From Vanrija pseudolonga (taxonomy: Eukaryota; Basidiomycota; Tremellomycetes; Trichosporonales; Trichosporonaceae), in contig NC_085854.1 of the NCBI RefSeq assembly GCF_020906515.1, forward strand, positions 1,302,001-1,366,000: DNA of 64,000 bases. Direction: 5' to 3'. The notes beneath the pieces were generated by a model. The model had not been told where the DNA came from. It was given only the letters and a program-made list of their open reading frames with translations, and did not search any database. Below, piece after piece: positions 23,446-34,962 of this stretch; positions within the stretch are counted from its first letter, which is position 1; the number at the start of each line of letters is the position of its first letter. The position numbers and the translations under genes are program-made.

Positions 23446-26148
23446 TTACGCCCGGATGCCCTTGGCAATGCCGCCAATCAGCTCGACCAGCTCGTTCGCA
23501 TCGTTCTGCGCCAGCTCGGGGTTCTTTTCAATCGTAATCGCCTCGGTGAGCGCAGGGAACGTCGTCGAGCCGTAGCCGAGCCACTTGCCGGGCGCGACGC
23601 CCTTGTGGCGGTACCACTCGCGGTCCTTGATGCCCTGCTCGGCGATGAAGCCAGACTCAAAGTCGCGCAGCTTGACGTTGACCTTGCGGATCGCCTTGAG
23701 CGTCTTGGCAATCTCCTTCCAGTTGGGCAGGTGCGGCGAGGGCTTGGCAGCGGCGGGCGCGGCGTCGGGACGCTTGTCGTCAAATACGACCATCTTGGCC
23801 AGCTCGGCCGCCTCGGCGTGCGGGCACGGCGCGAGGCCGAACGCATGGGCCAGGCGCTGGCCGTAGCTTCTGGGCGGGCGCTCGGGGAGCGCCGCGCGCA
23901 GCTTGTCGATCAACTCGGCGCGCTCGGCGTCGAGCCCGGCCGACGCCGCGGCCAGGTCCTTGATCGCGTCGCCGAGCGGCACGAGGTCGAGCGAGTCGTA
24001 CCCCGCTCCATGCTTCAGGTCCTCAATCTTGGTGAGGTAGTAGGCCAGGTCGCGCGCATACTGCGTCGTGTTGAAGGGAAGAATAACACTGTCGGCGAGA
24101 CGGAGGGTAATCAAACCGATAATCTTGGCCGCCTCAGTGTGCTTGTGGAAGCCGGGGTCACCAAAGTGGCTGACCCAGTGGTGCGAGTCGTAGATCGAGT
24201 GGTAGTGGTACACGGGGTCCTTGGGTCCGCCGGAGAAGGAGAAGTCGGTCGACGCGATACCGTAGCGCTGCAGGAAAGCAGTGTAGTCCGAGCCCGAGCC
24301 AAGGGGGTTGACGCCAGAGCCACCGGCTGCGACGCTCTCGGCCTTGGCCGGCGCGAGAGACGGGTGGAGGGCGGCGTTGAACTCGTCCCAGTCACCGCCG
24401 GCCGCGCGAGCGTCCCACAGGCTCACACCAGGCTGGGTGGTCTTCTCAATCTCCTGCGCCGCACCGCGGAGGAGGAGGGCAAGCGAAGGCGAAGCTGACG
24501 CGCGCAGGTTCTGGCCGCTCGAGCTGGAGTCGAGGTTGAGGTACGCCGCCGCGTGGCCCTGCAGCCAGTCGCCAAAGTCCTCGGCCCACTCGGTCGACCC
24601 GACGAGGCCGTACTCCTCTGCGTCCCACGACGCGAGGATGATCGAGCGCAGGGGCTTCCAGCCCTTCTTGATGAGCTCGCCGAGGCCGCGGACGAGCTCG
24701 TACTGGCTCGCCGTGCCCGAGTTGGGGTCGGCGCCGCCGAGAACCCACGCGTCGCGGTGGTTGCCGACAATCACGACCTCGTCGGTGATGTGTCCGGGCA
24801 CAATGGCAAGCGTGTTCCAGACGGGCGTGACGCGCGTGTTGACCTCGTTGACAAGGTGCACCTCGACGTCGGACGGACCAGTAAAGTACTCGACGCCCTT
24901 GTAGCCCAGCCCACCGTCGAAGCTCGCGTCAAGGTCGGACGCCGGGATGCCCTTGCCCTTGAGTGCCTTGAGGAGCGGAATCGCGTCCTCGTAGCTGAGA
25001 GGGAGCGAGGGGATGTCGGGGAAGTTGCCGCCCTCGATACGCGTCGCGTTCTTGTACGCCGGCTCGCCAGGCGTGGTAGGGTCACCGGGGTACTTGGAGA
25101 GGAACTGGACCGAGCCGCGCTGCACCGACGAGGGCACGCGCGCAGGGCCGGCAGGGTACTGCTCGTAGCCGTTCGCCTCGGTCACCTCGCCGTCGTCTCC
25201 GGGGTCGGTGAAGATGAGGGTTCCGATCGCGCCGGCCTCCTGCGCCGCCTTGACTTTGAGGCCGCGGAACACGCGGCCGTACTTGACGAGCGCAATCTTG
25301 CCCGTAAAGTCGATGCCCTTGGACTGGAGCAGCTCAAAGTCGTACTTGGTACCGTAGCCGGCGTAGATGTACTGCCCCTGCACGTTGCCCGAGACGCTGA
25401 ACCCGTGGAACACGGGCACCTCGTCGCGCAGCCGCGAGTCGGGGTCGCCGGGGAGGTACTCCTCGCGCAGCTTGGCGTGCACTGGCGGGTCGGTGAGCAG
25501 CGTGACTGACGACGAGACGGGCGTGTTGAGCACGGGGTAGTACGTGTCGATCCAGACGCCGAGCTTCTTGAGCGCGCCCTCGCCGCGGATACGCGACTGC
25601 GACTCGTGAGACCCGGCCTCGTAGATGTGCTCGTCGGTACCGGACTGACGAAGGCCAAGCGCCGCCTCCCAGTCGTTCTTGACCTGCAGCGCCGTGATGA
25701 GGTCCCAGCCTGTGCCGGCGGGGTGCGCGTTGGCAGTGTACCTGCGCGACGCGGCTGCCGCCGAGGTGTTGCTCGGCACGTCGAGGTAGATCTTCTCGGC
25801 GCGGTGCGGCGAGACCCACTTGTGCGGGTGCTTGTGGTCGGGGTGGTGGGGGTGCTTGTGCTTGTGGTCGTGGTCGCCGTGCTTGCCCTTCACCGCCGCG
25901 GCGTAACCCTGCGTCGCCACGCCGGTCCAGTACGCCTCGACGACGGGGTCGACGGCCTCGACCTCGGTCGTAGAGGTGGCACTGTTGAGGACAGACGCGA
26001 GGCGCGGGATGACGAGCAGACCGAGCACGGTGAACAGCGCGATTTGCAGCGCGCCGACCTTGCGGCGGCGCGTACCGCTCGCCACGGGCTGCGGGAGCGT
26101 GTCGTCGCTGCTAGGCAGCGGGGCGTACTCTCTCTTCTCGGCCACCAT
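23446..26148 (-). CDS. M28 peptidase, glutamate carboxypeptidase II / transferrin-receptor family, type II membrane protein
   Basis: A single-exon 900-residue protein. After a 30-residue cytoplasmic tail comes one membrane helix (GALQIALFTVLGLLVIPRLA), then a striking His/Lys/Asp-rich linker (GKHGDHDHKHKHPHHPDHK), a PA domain (FDFTGKIALVKYGRVFRGLK region), the M28 catalytic domain and a C-terminal dimerisation domain. Zinc ligands can be followed: GNHRDAWVLGGADPNSGTA (His and bridging Asp), WDAEEYGLVGS (catalytic Glu and ligand Glu), and YHYHSIYDSHHW (final His). All are intact, so it should be an active metallopeptidase and not a transferrin-receptor-like pseudoenzyme. Fungal relatives include vacuolar or endosomal Vps70 and Tre1/Tre2. 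It converges with the phosphoesterase gene, 86 bp apart. Confidence 0.93.
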   Translation of the reverse strand: MVAEKREYAPLPSSDDTLPQPVASGTRRRKVGALQIALFTVLGLLVIPRLASVLNSATSTTEVEAVDPVVEAYWTGVATQGYAAAVKGKHGDHDHKHKHPHHPDHKHPHKWVSPHRAEKIYLDVPSNTSAAAASRRYTANAHPAGTGWDLITALQVKNDWEAALGLRQSGTDEHIYEAGSHESQSRIRGEGALKKLGVWIDTYYPVLNTPVSSSVTLLTDPPVHAKLREEYLPGDPDSRLRDEVPVFHGFSVSGNVQGQYIYAGYGTKYDFELLQSKGIDFTGKIALVKYGRVFRGLKVKAAQEAGAIGTLIFTDPGDDGEVTEANGYEQYPAGPARVPSSVQRGSVQFLSKYPGDPTTPGEPAYKNATRIEGGNFPDIPSLPLSYEDAIPLLKALKGKGIPASDLDASFDGGLGYKGVEYFTGPSDVEVHLVNEVNTRVTPVWNTLAIVPGHITDEVVIVGNHRDAWVLGGADPNSGTASQYELVRGLGELIKKGWKPLRSIILASWDAEEYGLVGSTEWAEDFGDWLQGHAAAYLNLDSSSSGQNLRASASPSLALLLRGAAQEIEKTTQPGVSLWDARAAGGDWDEFNAALHPSLAPAKAESVAAGGSGVNPLGSGSDYTAFLQRYGIASTDFSFSGGPKDPVYHYHSIYDSHHWVSHFGDPGFHKHTEAAKIIGLITLRLADSVILPFNTTQYARDLAYYLTKIEDLKHGAGYDSLDLVPLGDAIKDLAAASAGLDAERAELIDKLRAALPERPPRSYGQRLAHAFGLAPCPHAEAAELAKMVVFDDKRPDAAPAAAKPSPHLPNWKEIAKTLKAIRKVNVKLRDFESGFIAEQGIKDREWYRHKGVAPGKWLGYGSTTFPALTEAITIEKNPELAQNDANELVELIGGIAKGIRA

Positions 26149-28417
26149 GGTGATGGACGTGATGTGGGAAGAAGAGGAAGAGTGATGACTGATGGGTTCA
26201 AGGTAGCTTGTCCTTGCTGTTGCTGCGAGCTGCTCGCGCCGACCAACGCCAGTTCATGTCACCGCATGCTGCATCTTGGTCAATCGTCGGTGCTCGCCGA
26301 TACTAATGGCGTCATACTAAATGGATGGTGGGGGGAAAGGAGCCGATGAAGCTGGCACTCGGCCAAGGTAGGGGCTCTTATAGCTCCCAATATCCCAATG
26401 TCACTCTCACTCGTCCCACGTGCAGTCCAACCCATCCTTTGCCGGCCTCCACTTTCCGAGTCCACCCTGTGTCCCTCCACCTGCTCACTATTCTATTGTT
26501 CTGTCGCCTCCTGGACTCTCCGCCCATTTTTCTCGTGTCCCCTGCTCGTCTGCTGCATGCCTTCCCTCCTCGGAACCCACCTTCCGCGCTCATTGTCGGT
26601 CAAACTCTTCTCCTTGCCACTCCGCCAAAGCCGCCTTCCCTCCCCCACTCTAAGGCCCCCTCGTGCCACTGGCGTTTCCCTCCCTTCCTTTGTCCTCCTG
26701 ACGCGCACAGACGCTCAAACCACGCGGCGTGGGTTGGGGGCGCCGCTCGGACCCCCCACCTCGTGTCGCAACCTCCCTTCCGGATTTCACCGCGCACTGA
26801 TCGCCGACGAAAAAAAAGAGCGGCAGCGCCAAGAAGCTCGAGTCTGACCCTTCCCTCCTCTCTCATGGCGCAGCGCATTGACCCACCTTGTTTTGCCTCG
26901 ACGACAAGAGTCGGCCCACCCATTCAACTACACTGGACTCTCTCTCGGCACGCAGCAGCTCGACGCGACAAACGCACTGGTCCATTCTTTTACAGGGATC
27001 AGAAATGCACTGGCCTGCGAAAAATAGGGATCCAGGACAGAGCCACCAACGTTCAACAACTGCGCAGCCGACGTCTTCCTCCTCACGCCAGTTGGCCTCA
27101 TGTCGGCCTGCCTTGCCTTGCCTCACCTGCTCTGGCGTTCCTCATCTCCAGGATCCAAGCATGAAAGAGAACAATAAGCATCAGATGTCGGCTCATGTCG
27201 TAGACTGACGAACGGCGCAGGAATGGGAATGCTGCTCACCAACCACCACCGTGACAGAACACGAGCTAAACTCGCCCAGCACCTCTGTGCTACCCACGTA
27301 CTCTTACGCCCTCATCCCCGTATCGGTGGATCAGTGCCTCACCCCCTCGCCCTCCTTTGGCCTCCATGTTTCAATTTACTGGTTCGCGCCGCGGCCTTAT
27401 AGCCACTACTCAAGTCTGGCTGCTGGCTGGCTGGCAGCGGGAGATCTGCACCACTGGCACAAGGCGAGTCACCGAGGGAGCAGCCACTTCAGCCACCTGG
27501 CGTCGTCCAACGCGTGCAACGCGTCAAGCGCAAATGCCCACGAAATACTGGCAAAGGTGCAGAGAGAAGTCCCTTACGCACACGAGGTCATAGCTGGGCA
27601 CACCTCGACACGATCACTTGAAGGCCACCCGCGGCCACGACGGCGACCACCCCCACCACCGGCGTGCCACCACCCCCCACCCACCAATGGACGCCCACTC
27701 GATCCCTGTGACTGCCCTGCACGTAGCGGCGACGAGGCGCACGCTGACGGCCTGCTCGACGCCTGCTACAGCCTGGGAGGCCGACAAGCGCCGCTCGGGC
27801 TGATCCACCTGGATCCCAAAAGTCCTCCACGGACCTCCTCTGGATCCCTAACCCTCCATCATTTTGCGATTCCAGTCCAGCCATCGACCGCTGGCCACAC
27901 CCATAATCAAACAAAGTCGAGCAGCACAAGGGCCCGCGCGCACGACCCCCATCCACTTCTCCTACCCCCTGCCCCCCCGCGGCCACGACCACCCCTTCCT
28001 TCCCCCCTCCCCCTTCCCCCAATCCTCCGTCCGGCGCCGCCGCCTCCGCCGCCGCCGCTGCTGCTGCTGCTGCTGCTACAGGAACGAGAGCACCACCACC
28101 CGTTCGTCTCTCGCCCAATACCTTTCAACTTGGTTTCATCGCATACTCCATCCTCCTCCTCATCATCCTTGTGCTCACCGCGACTGTCACGTCCATCCTA
28201 CCCTCCCTTTCACAAACTTTCTCCCATCACTGTTGTCGTCGTGTCCAACCAAGTACCATACTCATCATCACAACCTCTCATCAAGTCGATCTACAGACTA
28301 CAGCTCACCACCACCTAGGACGTTGCCAACGCCCCTCATTCCCCTTGCACTCCGACACTCTCCCTTACAACCTTTCTCTCACCTTTCTCAACTCAACCTG
28401 CGGTCGTCTTAGCCAAC
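26149..28417. other. 2.3-kb intergenic region upstream of the G-alpha gene
   Basis: The largest gap of the window, between divergent genes. Two long plus-strand frames (26325-27164 and 27251-28318) are C/T-rich low-complexity translations without start context, splice logic or family features, so I do not call them. The last 500 bp is extremely C/T-rich, with a (CTG)n tract near 28060-28076, and probably forms the G-alpha promoter and leader. A spliced leader or a non-coding transcript is possible. Confidence 0.5.
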
Positions 28418-30119
28418 ATGGGGTGCACACAATCACACGAGGACTTGGACGCCAAGGCTCGTGAGTAACTACCCGTGCAGCTGGCGTTTCGAATCTAACG
28501 AGTTATTAGGCAACGCGGAGATCGAGGAGCAGCTCAAGCGCGATAGGCAAAACATGGCGCGTGAAATCAAGATGCTTCTCCTCGGTGCGTCTCGCCTTAC
28601 ACTGCGGCCTCACTGACCATGCCCAGGTGCCGGTGAGCCGGGCAAGTCGACCGTCCTCAAGCAGATGCGTCTCATTTACAACAAGTAGGTACTGCCCCGA
28701 TCGCAGTCGTGTTGCAGTTTCGTGTTCAAAGTCTGTGCAGGAGGCCCGTGCACTTTGTCGCGCGGAGAGCACCTTCCAAACGCGGAGCGGCGGCTGGCTG
28801 GCTACAGGCATGATCCGAGGAGACGTCGACGCTGACCAGTGTCATAGGCCCTACGATGCGGAAGAGAGGGACAGCTACCGCGAGATTGTCTACTCGAACA
28901 CGGTCCAGTCGAAGCGCGTCCTTCTCGAGGGTGTCTCCTACATGGAACTCGAGATTAGCCCATCCAACAAGGGACGGTGGGACGCGATCATGAACGCGCC
29001 TGCTCTTATCGAGGGCGACCGCTTCCCTCCTCTGCTCGCCGATGCCGTCAAGGGTCTCTGGCAGGATGAGGGTGTTCGTGACGCTTTCACTCGGCGAAAC
29101 GAGCTCCAGCTCAACGACTCTGCACCATAGTGAGTTTTCATCAGTCTCATCCCTTTCAGCGCCGTGTGAGATCTGCCATGACCGTGTCGATCCGAGCGGT
29201 GGCGCCGGCCGACGCCGTGGCGGATACCGGATTGTGCGGTGACTGGACACCGGATGGTGGCTGTGGCATTGGCGGTGGCACCACCACACAGACCACACCC
29301 GACCGTCGCGGGCGGATCACCCCGGCACACTCATGTCGTCCGGCCTAGAACCGACCTAATTTTAGGCGCAATCGCTAACATGACAACAGCTACTTTGACG
29401 CCGTCCAGCGCATCTCGCAGGCAAACTATGTTCCCACAGACCAGGATATTCTTCGTGCTCGTGTCAAGACAACGGGTATCACTGAGACGCACTTTACCAT
29501 CGGCGACCTCAAGTACAAGATCTTTGATGTCGGAGGTCAGCGATCGGAGCGTCGCAAGTGGCTCGGCATCTTTGAGAACGTCACTGCCCTGGTATTCCTG
29601 ATCGCCATCAGCGAATGTGAGTGAATGAAGATGTTGAGCTGCGACTCACACACCAGACGACCAAAAGCTCTACGAAGATGAGACGGTCAACCGTATGCAG
29701 GAGGCCATGACCCTGTTCGAGTCTGTCGCCAACTCGAGATGGTTCACCAAGACATCGATCATCCTCTTCCTCAACAAGATCGACTTGTTCCGAGCAAAGC
29801 TGCCTACGTCTCCGCTTAACGAGACCTTCCCCGAGTATAAGGGAGGGGCAAACTACGACGCCGCTTGTGCCTTCCTGCTTGAGAAGTTTGTCGGCCTCAA
29901 CCAGAACCCCTCCAAATCGATCTATGCGGTGGGTGCAGCTATACAGCTCAGAGGGGCGGAGCTGACCGACTCAGCACTACACTGACGCAACGGACACGCG
30001 TGCACTGGCATTTGTGGTGTCGGCCATCCACGACATACTTGTCAACAGTGAGTCTGCTGCCAGCATAAGGGAGCTAGCTGACACACCCAGTGAACCTGCG
30101 CGAAGCCGGTCTCCTCTAA
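28418..30119 (+). CDS. Heterotrimeric G-protein alpha subunit
   Basis: This is a Gi-like fungal G-alpha that couples a seven-helix receptor to downstream signalling at the plasma membrane. MGCTQS gives the N-myristoylation Gly2 and palmitoylation Cys3. The GTPase motifs are the P-loop GAGEPGKST, switch [10 protein letters not shown], switch [18 protein letters not shown] and TDATDT; the C-terminus is NLREAGLL. The P-loop carries Pro where almost all G-alpha proteins have Ser (GAGESGKST), coded by CCG in unambiguous frame. The catalytic Arg and Gln are intact. About seven introns are needed, two of them long for this genome (28685-28847, 163 nt; 29130-29389, 260 nt). By N-terminus it is closest in style to the pheromone-type Gpa2/Gpa3 of Cryptococcus, but I cannot prove the subtype. 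Confidence 0.93.
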
Positions 30120-30502
30120 CGCCAAAAGAAGACTCTGCCATTGTGTGAATGTCCCTCCTTGGCACGGGAACAGGCCTTTATCATAATGCTGTACACTATC
30201 CTTTATGTGCAGTGCATGCGTATGCTACTACTCTCTCTTGCGGGAGGTGGGGGAGAGAAGGGGTGCAATCATCGATATAACTGATGGCACAAATGGTGCC
30301 ACGCCCACGGACACTATGCAATGTCCGTGAAACACACGCCGCATCCCTCCACCGAAACGTTCCATCTAGCAGCCTTGTTGACACCATTGCATCTCACCCT
30401 CATCCACTTCGACCTCTGGGCAGCAATGCCGTCTAGAGAGCAGTGGTCGACGACATAGAAAGCTAGGCCTCGTGCAGAACCCCGACATACACTACAAGCG
30501 CC
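30120..30502. other. Intergenic region
   Basis: 380 bp between co-directional genes. No coding sequence or clear element seen. Confidence 0.4.
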
Positions 30503-31877
30503 ATGTCGACAAACTATCAAGACTACCTCGAGCTGCTGTCTGCCGAGCAGCACGTCCAGGTGGACAAGCTGCGCGAGGCGGCGCGCAACGGCGTGCTGCC
30601 CAAAGTCCGCGGAGTGAGCCCAACCTGCCTCAACCTAGCCCCAGCTAACCCACCATAGGAAGTATGGATGTACCTCCTCGGCGTGCTGGACTCGGACAAG
30701 ACGTCGGAGATGACGTCCCTCAAGGCCCTGCGGCAAGAGTACAACGCGCTCCCGTCCACCCTTCCCTCTGACCTGGCGTCTCTGCTGCTCAAGACGGCCC
30801 TGGCGCACCACAACCGGCGGTTCGAGTCGCCGACCTACGAGAGCCTGATCTCGTCTATCACCGCCGAGCCCGGCTCGGCGCCGGGCGGCACAGCGTCCAA
30901 CAACTCGGCGCCGGGGTCGCGCGCCGCGTCAACAGGCTACGGAATGACGCCGCTCGCTGGCCTCGCAGCGCAGGGGAGCGCGAGCCCCGGCCCGCCGCAG
31001 GACGACCGGGGCGGCTCGGGCCCGCTCGTGCCCCCGCCGACCGCGTCGCCCACGCGCGCGCAGTACCTCTCGCTGATGGAGGACGTGCTCGGCAAGTACT
31101 GGCACAGCGCGGACTGCCAGCCGTCGTCGATCGAGGTCGCCGCCGGCGCCGGCGACAGTACGGGCCCGCGCACCAAGTGGCTGCCCGGCCAGCCGCCGGC
31201 ACCAGCAGACTGGGTGTACCTCGCCACGCCGTTCGTGTGCTGTCTCGCCCGCCCGATGGCCGTGTTCTACGGGTTTGAGGCGCTGATGAACAAGCTGAGT
31301 GAGTCGCATGGTGTGCGGTGGGGTACAGGCCGGGGGAGCTGACGGTATGCAGAGGCATGGCCGCCATTACCGTCGCGGCTTGGCTCGGTGCTCGGCCTGT
31401 TCCGCTTGGCGCTGCCCGAGCTGCACGAGTACTTTGAGGACGAGCAGGTGCCGATGACGGCCGTAGCGATGAGCTGGATGACGTCGCTGCTGTCCCGTGA
31501 GATGTGGCTCCCCGACGTGCTCCGGTTGTGGGGTGAGTGTGCGCGTGGTGGCGGGGCTGACGACAGACTCGTACCTCGCCTCGGACGACATGTTCGTCTT
31601 GCACTGCTACGTGTGCGTCGCGATTCTCTTCACGTGTAAAGAGTGAGTCTGGTGTGGTGGGGGCACAGCTGACGGCAGGACGCTCGAGGAGCTCGACGGG
31701 TCAGAAGCCAAGCTCATGCTGCTTGACCTCCCGCCGCTCGACGTGGACAGGGTGGGTCGTGTGTGTGAGGGTGTGTCGCTGACAGCTCAGTTGCTCCACG
31801 ACGCGGCAAATCTCAAGGTCGCGTTCCCGCTCCCCATGCCCGTCACAGACGACCCAGACGAGTACGACGACGACTAG
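30503..31877 (+). CDS. TBC-domain (Rab GTPase-activating-like) protein, probably atypical
   Basis: The N-terminal part LREAARNGVLPKVRGEVWMY is the usual opening of a TBC domain (RXXXW-type helix), and the C-terminal half MSWMTSLLSREMWLPDVLRL followed by DSYLASDDMF matches its last helices. Between them is a low-complexity Ser/Gly/Pro insert of about 100 residues. The Rab-GAP arginine finger (IXXDXXR) and glutamine finger (YXQ) cannot be recognised: the corresponding places read LMEDVLGKYW and WVYLATPFVCCLARP. So GAP activity is doubtful, and it may act as a scaffold as other degenerate TBC proteins do. Small introns near 30616-30658, 31301-31352, 31534-31566, 31641-31678 and 31752-31789. The acidic end DDPDEYDDD is a clear stop. 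Its Rab partner is unknown. Confidence 0.78.
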
Positions 31878-32482
31878 GTGCATATCTATATTCTTAGCTG
31901 TTAGATCCATGTATTGGCGCGTATGCATAGGCGTAGGGGTGTGATACAATTACGGGTGGGTTAAGGCCTCCGCCACGCCACTGTGAATATTTGAGACCAT
32001 TTTATGCATTTTGTCCCGCTGGGCGTCACTGCTCCCCACCCAGGCGGAGCCAGTTGCGTCCAATGGCCACCCAGCCAGTCATCAATCCTGCTCTCTTGTC
32101 GTGTGTCTTGTCTCATCTCCACACTCTCTCTCATCACGCATCCAACCACCCTCCCTTCCCATAGCTAGCATCCAGCGTATCAAGAAACAGAGGAAGAAGT
32201 AGTCCCACAGCCCTTTAGTCCCTTTCAACCGCGTCAGTCGTGTGTCGTCCGGGTGCACTGTGCAGGAGACAAAAGGAGAGCCAGGCCACTACCGCCCCAA
32301 CATATCCCTTGTACCCGCACTCTCTCTCTCTTGTTGTCCCCCTCGTCTCTTCTGGCGACTGATCACTAATAAAGCACCCGGGGACTTTCTTCGCAGCAGG
32401 CAGCAGGCAGCAGCAGCGGCAACAACTCATCGCCTCGTTCGTATTCACCTACCTACTTGCGTACTAGTCTCCTCCTCGCGCA
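31878..32482. other. Intergenic region upstream of PCF11
   Basis: 600 bp, with a C/T-rich stretch from about 32290 and a CAG-rich leader near 32397-32420. It probably holds the PCF11 promoter and leader. No gene supported. Confidence 0.45.
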
Positions 32483-34643
32483 ATGTCGTACGGCCACTAC
32501 CCCCCGCCCCAGCAGCATGGCGGCCCGGCAAACTACTACCACCAACAGCCGTCTCCGCAGGCGCCGCACGACCCCTTCCGCGCATGGTACGCCCAGCAGC
32601 TCGCCGGGCTCACGTTCAACTCGCGCCCGATGATCCAGAACCTCTCGATCGAAGCCCAGAACCGCCAGCACGAGGGCAACTGGCCCGCCATGGAGGCCAT
32701 TGTACAGGAGATTGAGGATGCTATACTGAGGGTGCGTAGGGTGCAGGATGAGTGTGTGCAGGTGTGTGCGTGTGCGTTGAGCACATGCACGCACACTGCA
32801 CGCGACCACTGATGTCCAGAACTGACCACTGCAGGCACCACCACAGGGCAAGCTTCCACTGCTGTATCTCATCGACTCGATCTCCAAGAACATTGGCCCG
32901 CCCTTCACCGACACGCTCCTCCCGCCCATCCTGCCGCAACTATACCTCGCTACCTACCGCCAGGTGGACGGCGTCACCAAGAGCAAGATGGCCGACCTTG
33001 TCCGGCTGTGGCGTACCGGTGGACCGAACGGGACCGAGCTGTACCCGCCAGCCATGCGCGAGGCTGTCGAGCGCGACATGTTTGGCGGCTCGGCACCCCT
33101 CACCCAGCAGTCGGTGCAGACCATGCTCAAGGAGTTCTTACGCGAAAAGGAGGAGGAGATGAGCCGCGAGTGGACCCAGCAGCGCGGCAAGACGGTCAAC
33201 ACTTTGGTCAACCTCGACAAGATCCTCACAAATACCCGTGTGTCGGCGCGCGAGCTGGCCGACATCAGCGACAGGATCCAGGCGATGAAGGGTGGACAGC
33301 CAGCTCCGGCTGCTGCTCCGGTGTTCAGCCCGACCTCGTCGTCCTATACTCCTCGTCAGGTTGCCCCTCCGCCAGCGCCCCCTGTTCACCGCCAGCCTCC
33401 GCCCCCGCAGCCGCCTCAGCAGCAGTATGGCGGCCAGGGACGTTGGGGTGGTAACTCGCCTTATGGTGCTGGCGCTGGCTACCCCCCGCCTCAGCCTCAG
33501 AACTACCCGCCTCCGCCACAGCAGAACCTCGCTCCGCCACAGCCCACGCCAGCGCCGGTTGCGATCCCCGCCATCCCCGTCAACGTCAGCGACCTTCTCA
33601 GCAAGCTTACCAGCTCGGGCATCTTGAGCCAGCCTCGCACCCCCGAGCCATCGGTTGTCGCCAAGCCACAGAAGTCTGGTCTCGAGAAGTACGAGGACAT
33701 GGTGCTGGCCTTTAACATTCAGGTCGACCACTTTGACCTCTCGCGCGTCGGCATTCCCATGGGCCACCTCCCCGTCCGCTGCACCCAGTGTGGTATGCGC
33801 TTTGCTGAGAACGACGCCAAGTACCAGGCCCATCTCGACTGGCACTTCCGCCGCAACCGCAAGGAGCGCGAGTCTGCGGGCCGTGGTGGCCACCGCCGCT
33901 GGCTCCCTCGTGCCGACGAGTGGGTCAACGACAATGCCGAGGCTGGACCCTCTTCGCCAACAAAACCCGAGTCTGCTGCACTCCCCGAGACGCTGTCGAG
34001 CGATAAGATTGCCGCCCTCAAGCGCAAGTGGGTGCCTGTCCCTGCCGACCCGGTCAAGGCAGCCAAGCCGTGCCCGATCGACAAGGAGAAGTTTGAGTCG
34101 GTGTACTCTGAGGAAGAGGAGGAGTGGGTGTTTATGAACGCCGTGGATGTCAACGGGACTGTGAGTGGGGTGTGGGATAACAATTGGGGTTAGTGCTGAC
34201 GGGGAAAGATCTACCACGCCACATGTCTTGCAGAGAAGAAGGCGTCGAATGTCGCCCAGCGAGTCCTCAATCGCGATGCGGCCCGCGCCTCGTCCAAGTC
34301 ACCAGCACCGGGTACACCAGAACCCGAGGCGACGCCGGCGCCATCGCCGGGCACAAAACGCAAGGCCGAAGTTGATGACACTGAAGACGACGCCAAGCGC
34401 GTCAAGGTAGAGACGGGCGATGATGACGCGGTCGCGGTTGCTGAGAGCGGCCCAGATGAGGGTATGGACGTCGGTGACGGCGGCGCAAGTGGCGTGAATG
34501 GCGCCGACGACGACGTCAACATCAAGGTGGAAGTTGAAGAAGCGGCGGTGGCGGAGGCGCCCGCGCCAGCACCAGTGCAGCAAGACGCAGCAGAAGCGCT
34601 GGAGACGGTGGCGGCCGAGGTGGCCGAGCCGACCGCAGAGTAG
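32483..34643 (+). CDS. PCF11: Pre-mRNA cleavage complex II protein Pcf11
   Basis: A subunit of cleavage factor IA (CF II in animals), which binds the phospho-Ser2 RNA polymerase II tail and couples 3'-end processing to termination. The N-terminal CID is visible: LPLLYLIDSISKNIGPPFTD, VTKSKMADLVRLWRTGGPNG. A Pro/Gln-rich middle follows. The C-terminal half has a C2H2-like zinc finger (RCTQCGMRFAENDAKYQAHL then DWHFRRNRK), the linker RRWLPRADEWVN and the second zinc knuckle (KPCPIDKEKF ... EEWVFMNAV ... IYHATCLAE), the hallmark order of Pcf11. A Glu/Ala/Val-rich tail closes it. Introns: about 32731-32834 and 34157-34210. Start is the first ATG after a CAG-rich leader. Confidence 0.92.
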
Positions 34644-34873
34644 AGTAGCATAGTAGTAGCAGCATAGCACGCATCCTTGCATATTGTCAGCCATGCATAG
34701 TGATCCAAGCAGCAACGGCAGGCAGCAAGCAGCAGTTGTGGTTGAGGATGTAGCTTAAGTGTGTGGGCCAAACAGTGGCCACGTGAAACGCCGTCATTTT
34801 CTGTTTCATCTCGCACAATCCAGCGCTGTCGAGGTGGTCGAGGTCAAGGATGAGATTGAGCGACTCCACTGCA

Positions 34874-34880
34874 TATAATA
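34874..34880 (+). promoter_or_regulatory. TATA-like box of PBDC1
   Basis: TATAATA, 83 bp before the PBDC1 ATG and in the proper strand. The position fits a core promoter; function is inferred. Confidence 0.4.
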
Positions 34881-34962
34881 CACACACAGCAGCAGCAACA
34901 AGGTGAGCCCCAGCACTAGCATACCCACACCCATATACCCGCTCACGCACCCGCGCAGCACC

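Noticed and set aside
26325-27164. 279-codon plus-strand frame upstream of the G-alpha gene
   Set aside because: Low-complexity Pro/Ser/Leu translation in a C/T-rich region; no splice logic or similarity.
27251-28318. 355-codon plus-strand frame directly before the G-alpha gene
   Set aside because: Mostly Pro/Ser/His from C/T-rich and CTG-repeat sequence; better explained as promoter and leader.
33138-34217. 359-codon minus-strand frame
   Set aside because: Antisense to PCF11, with no own features.
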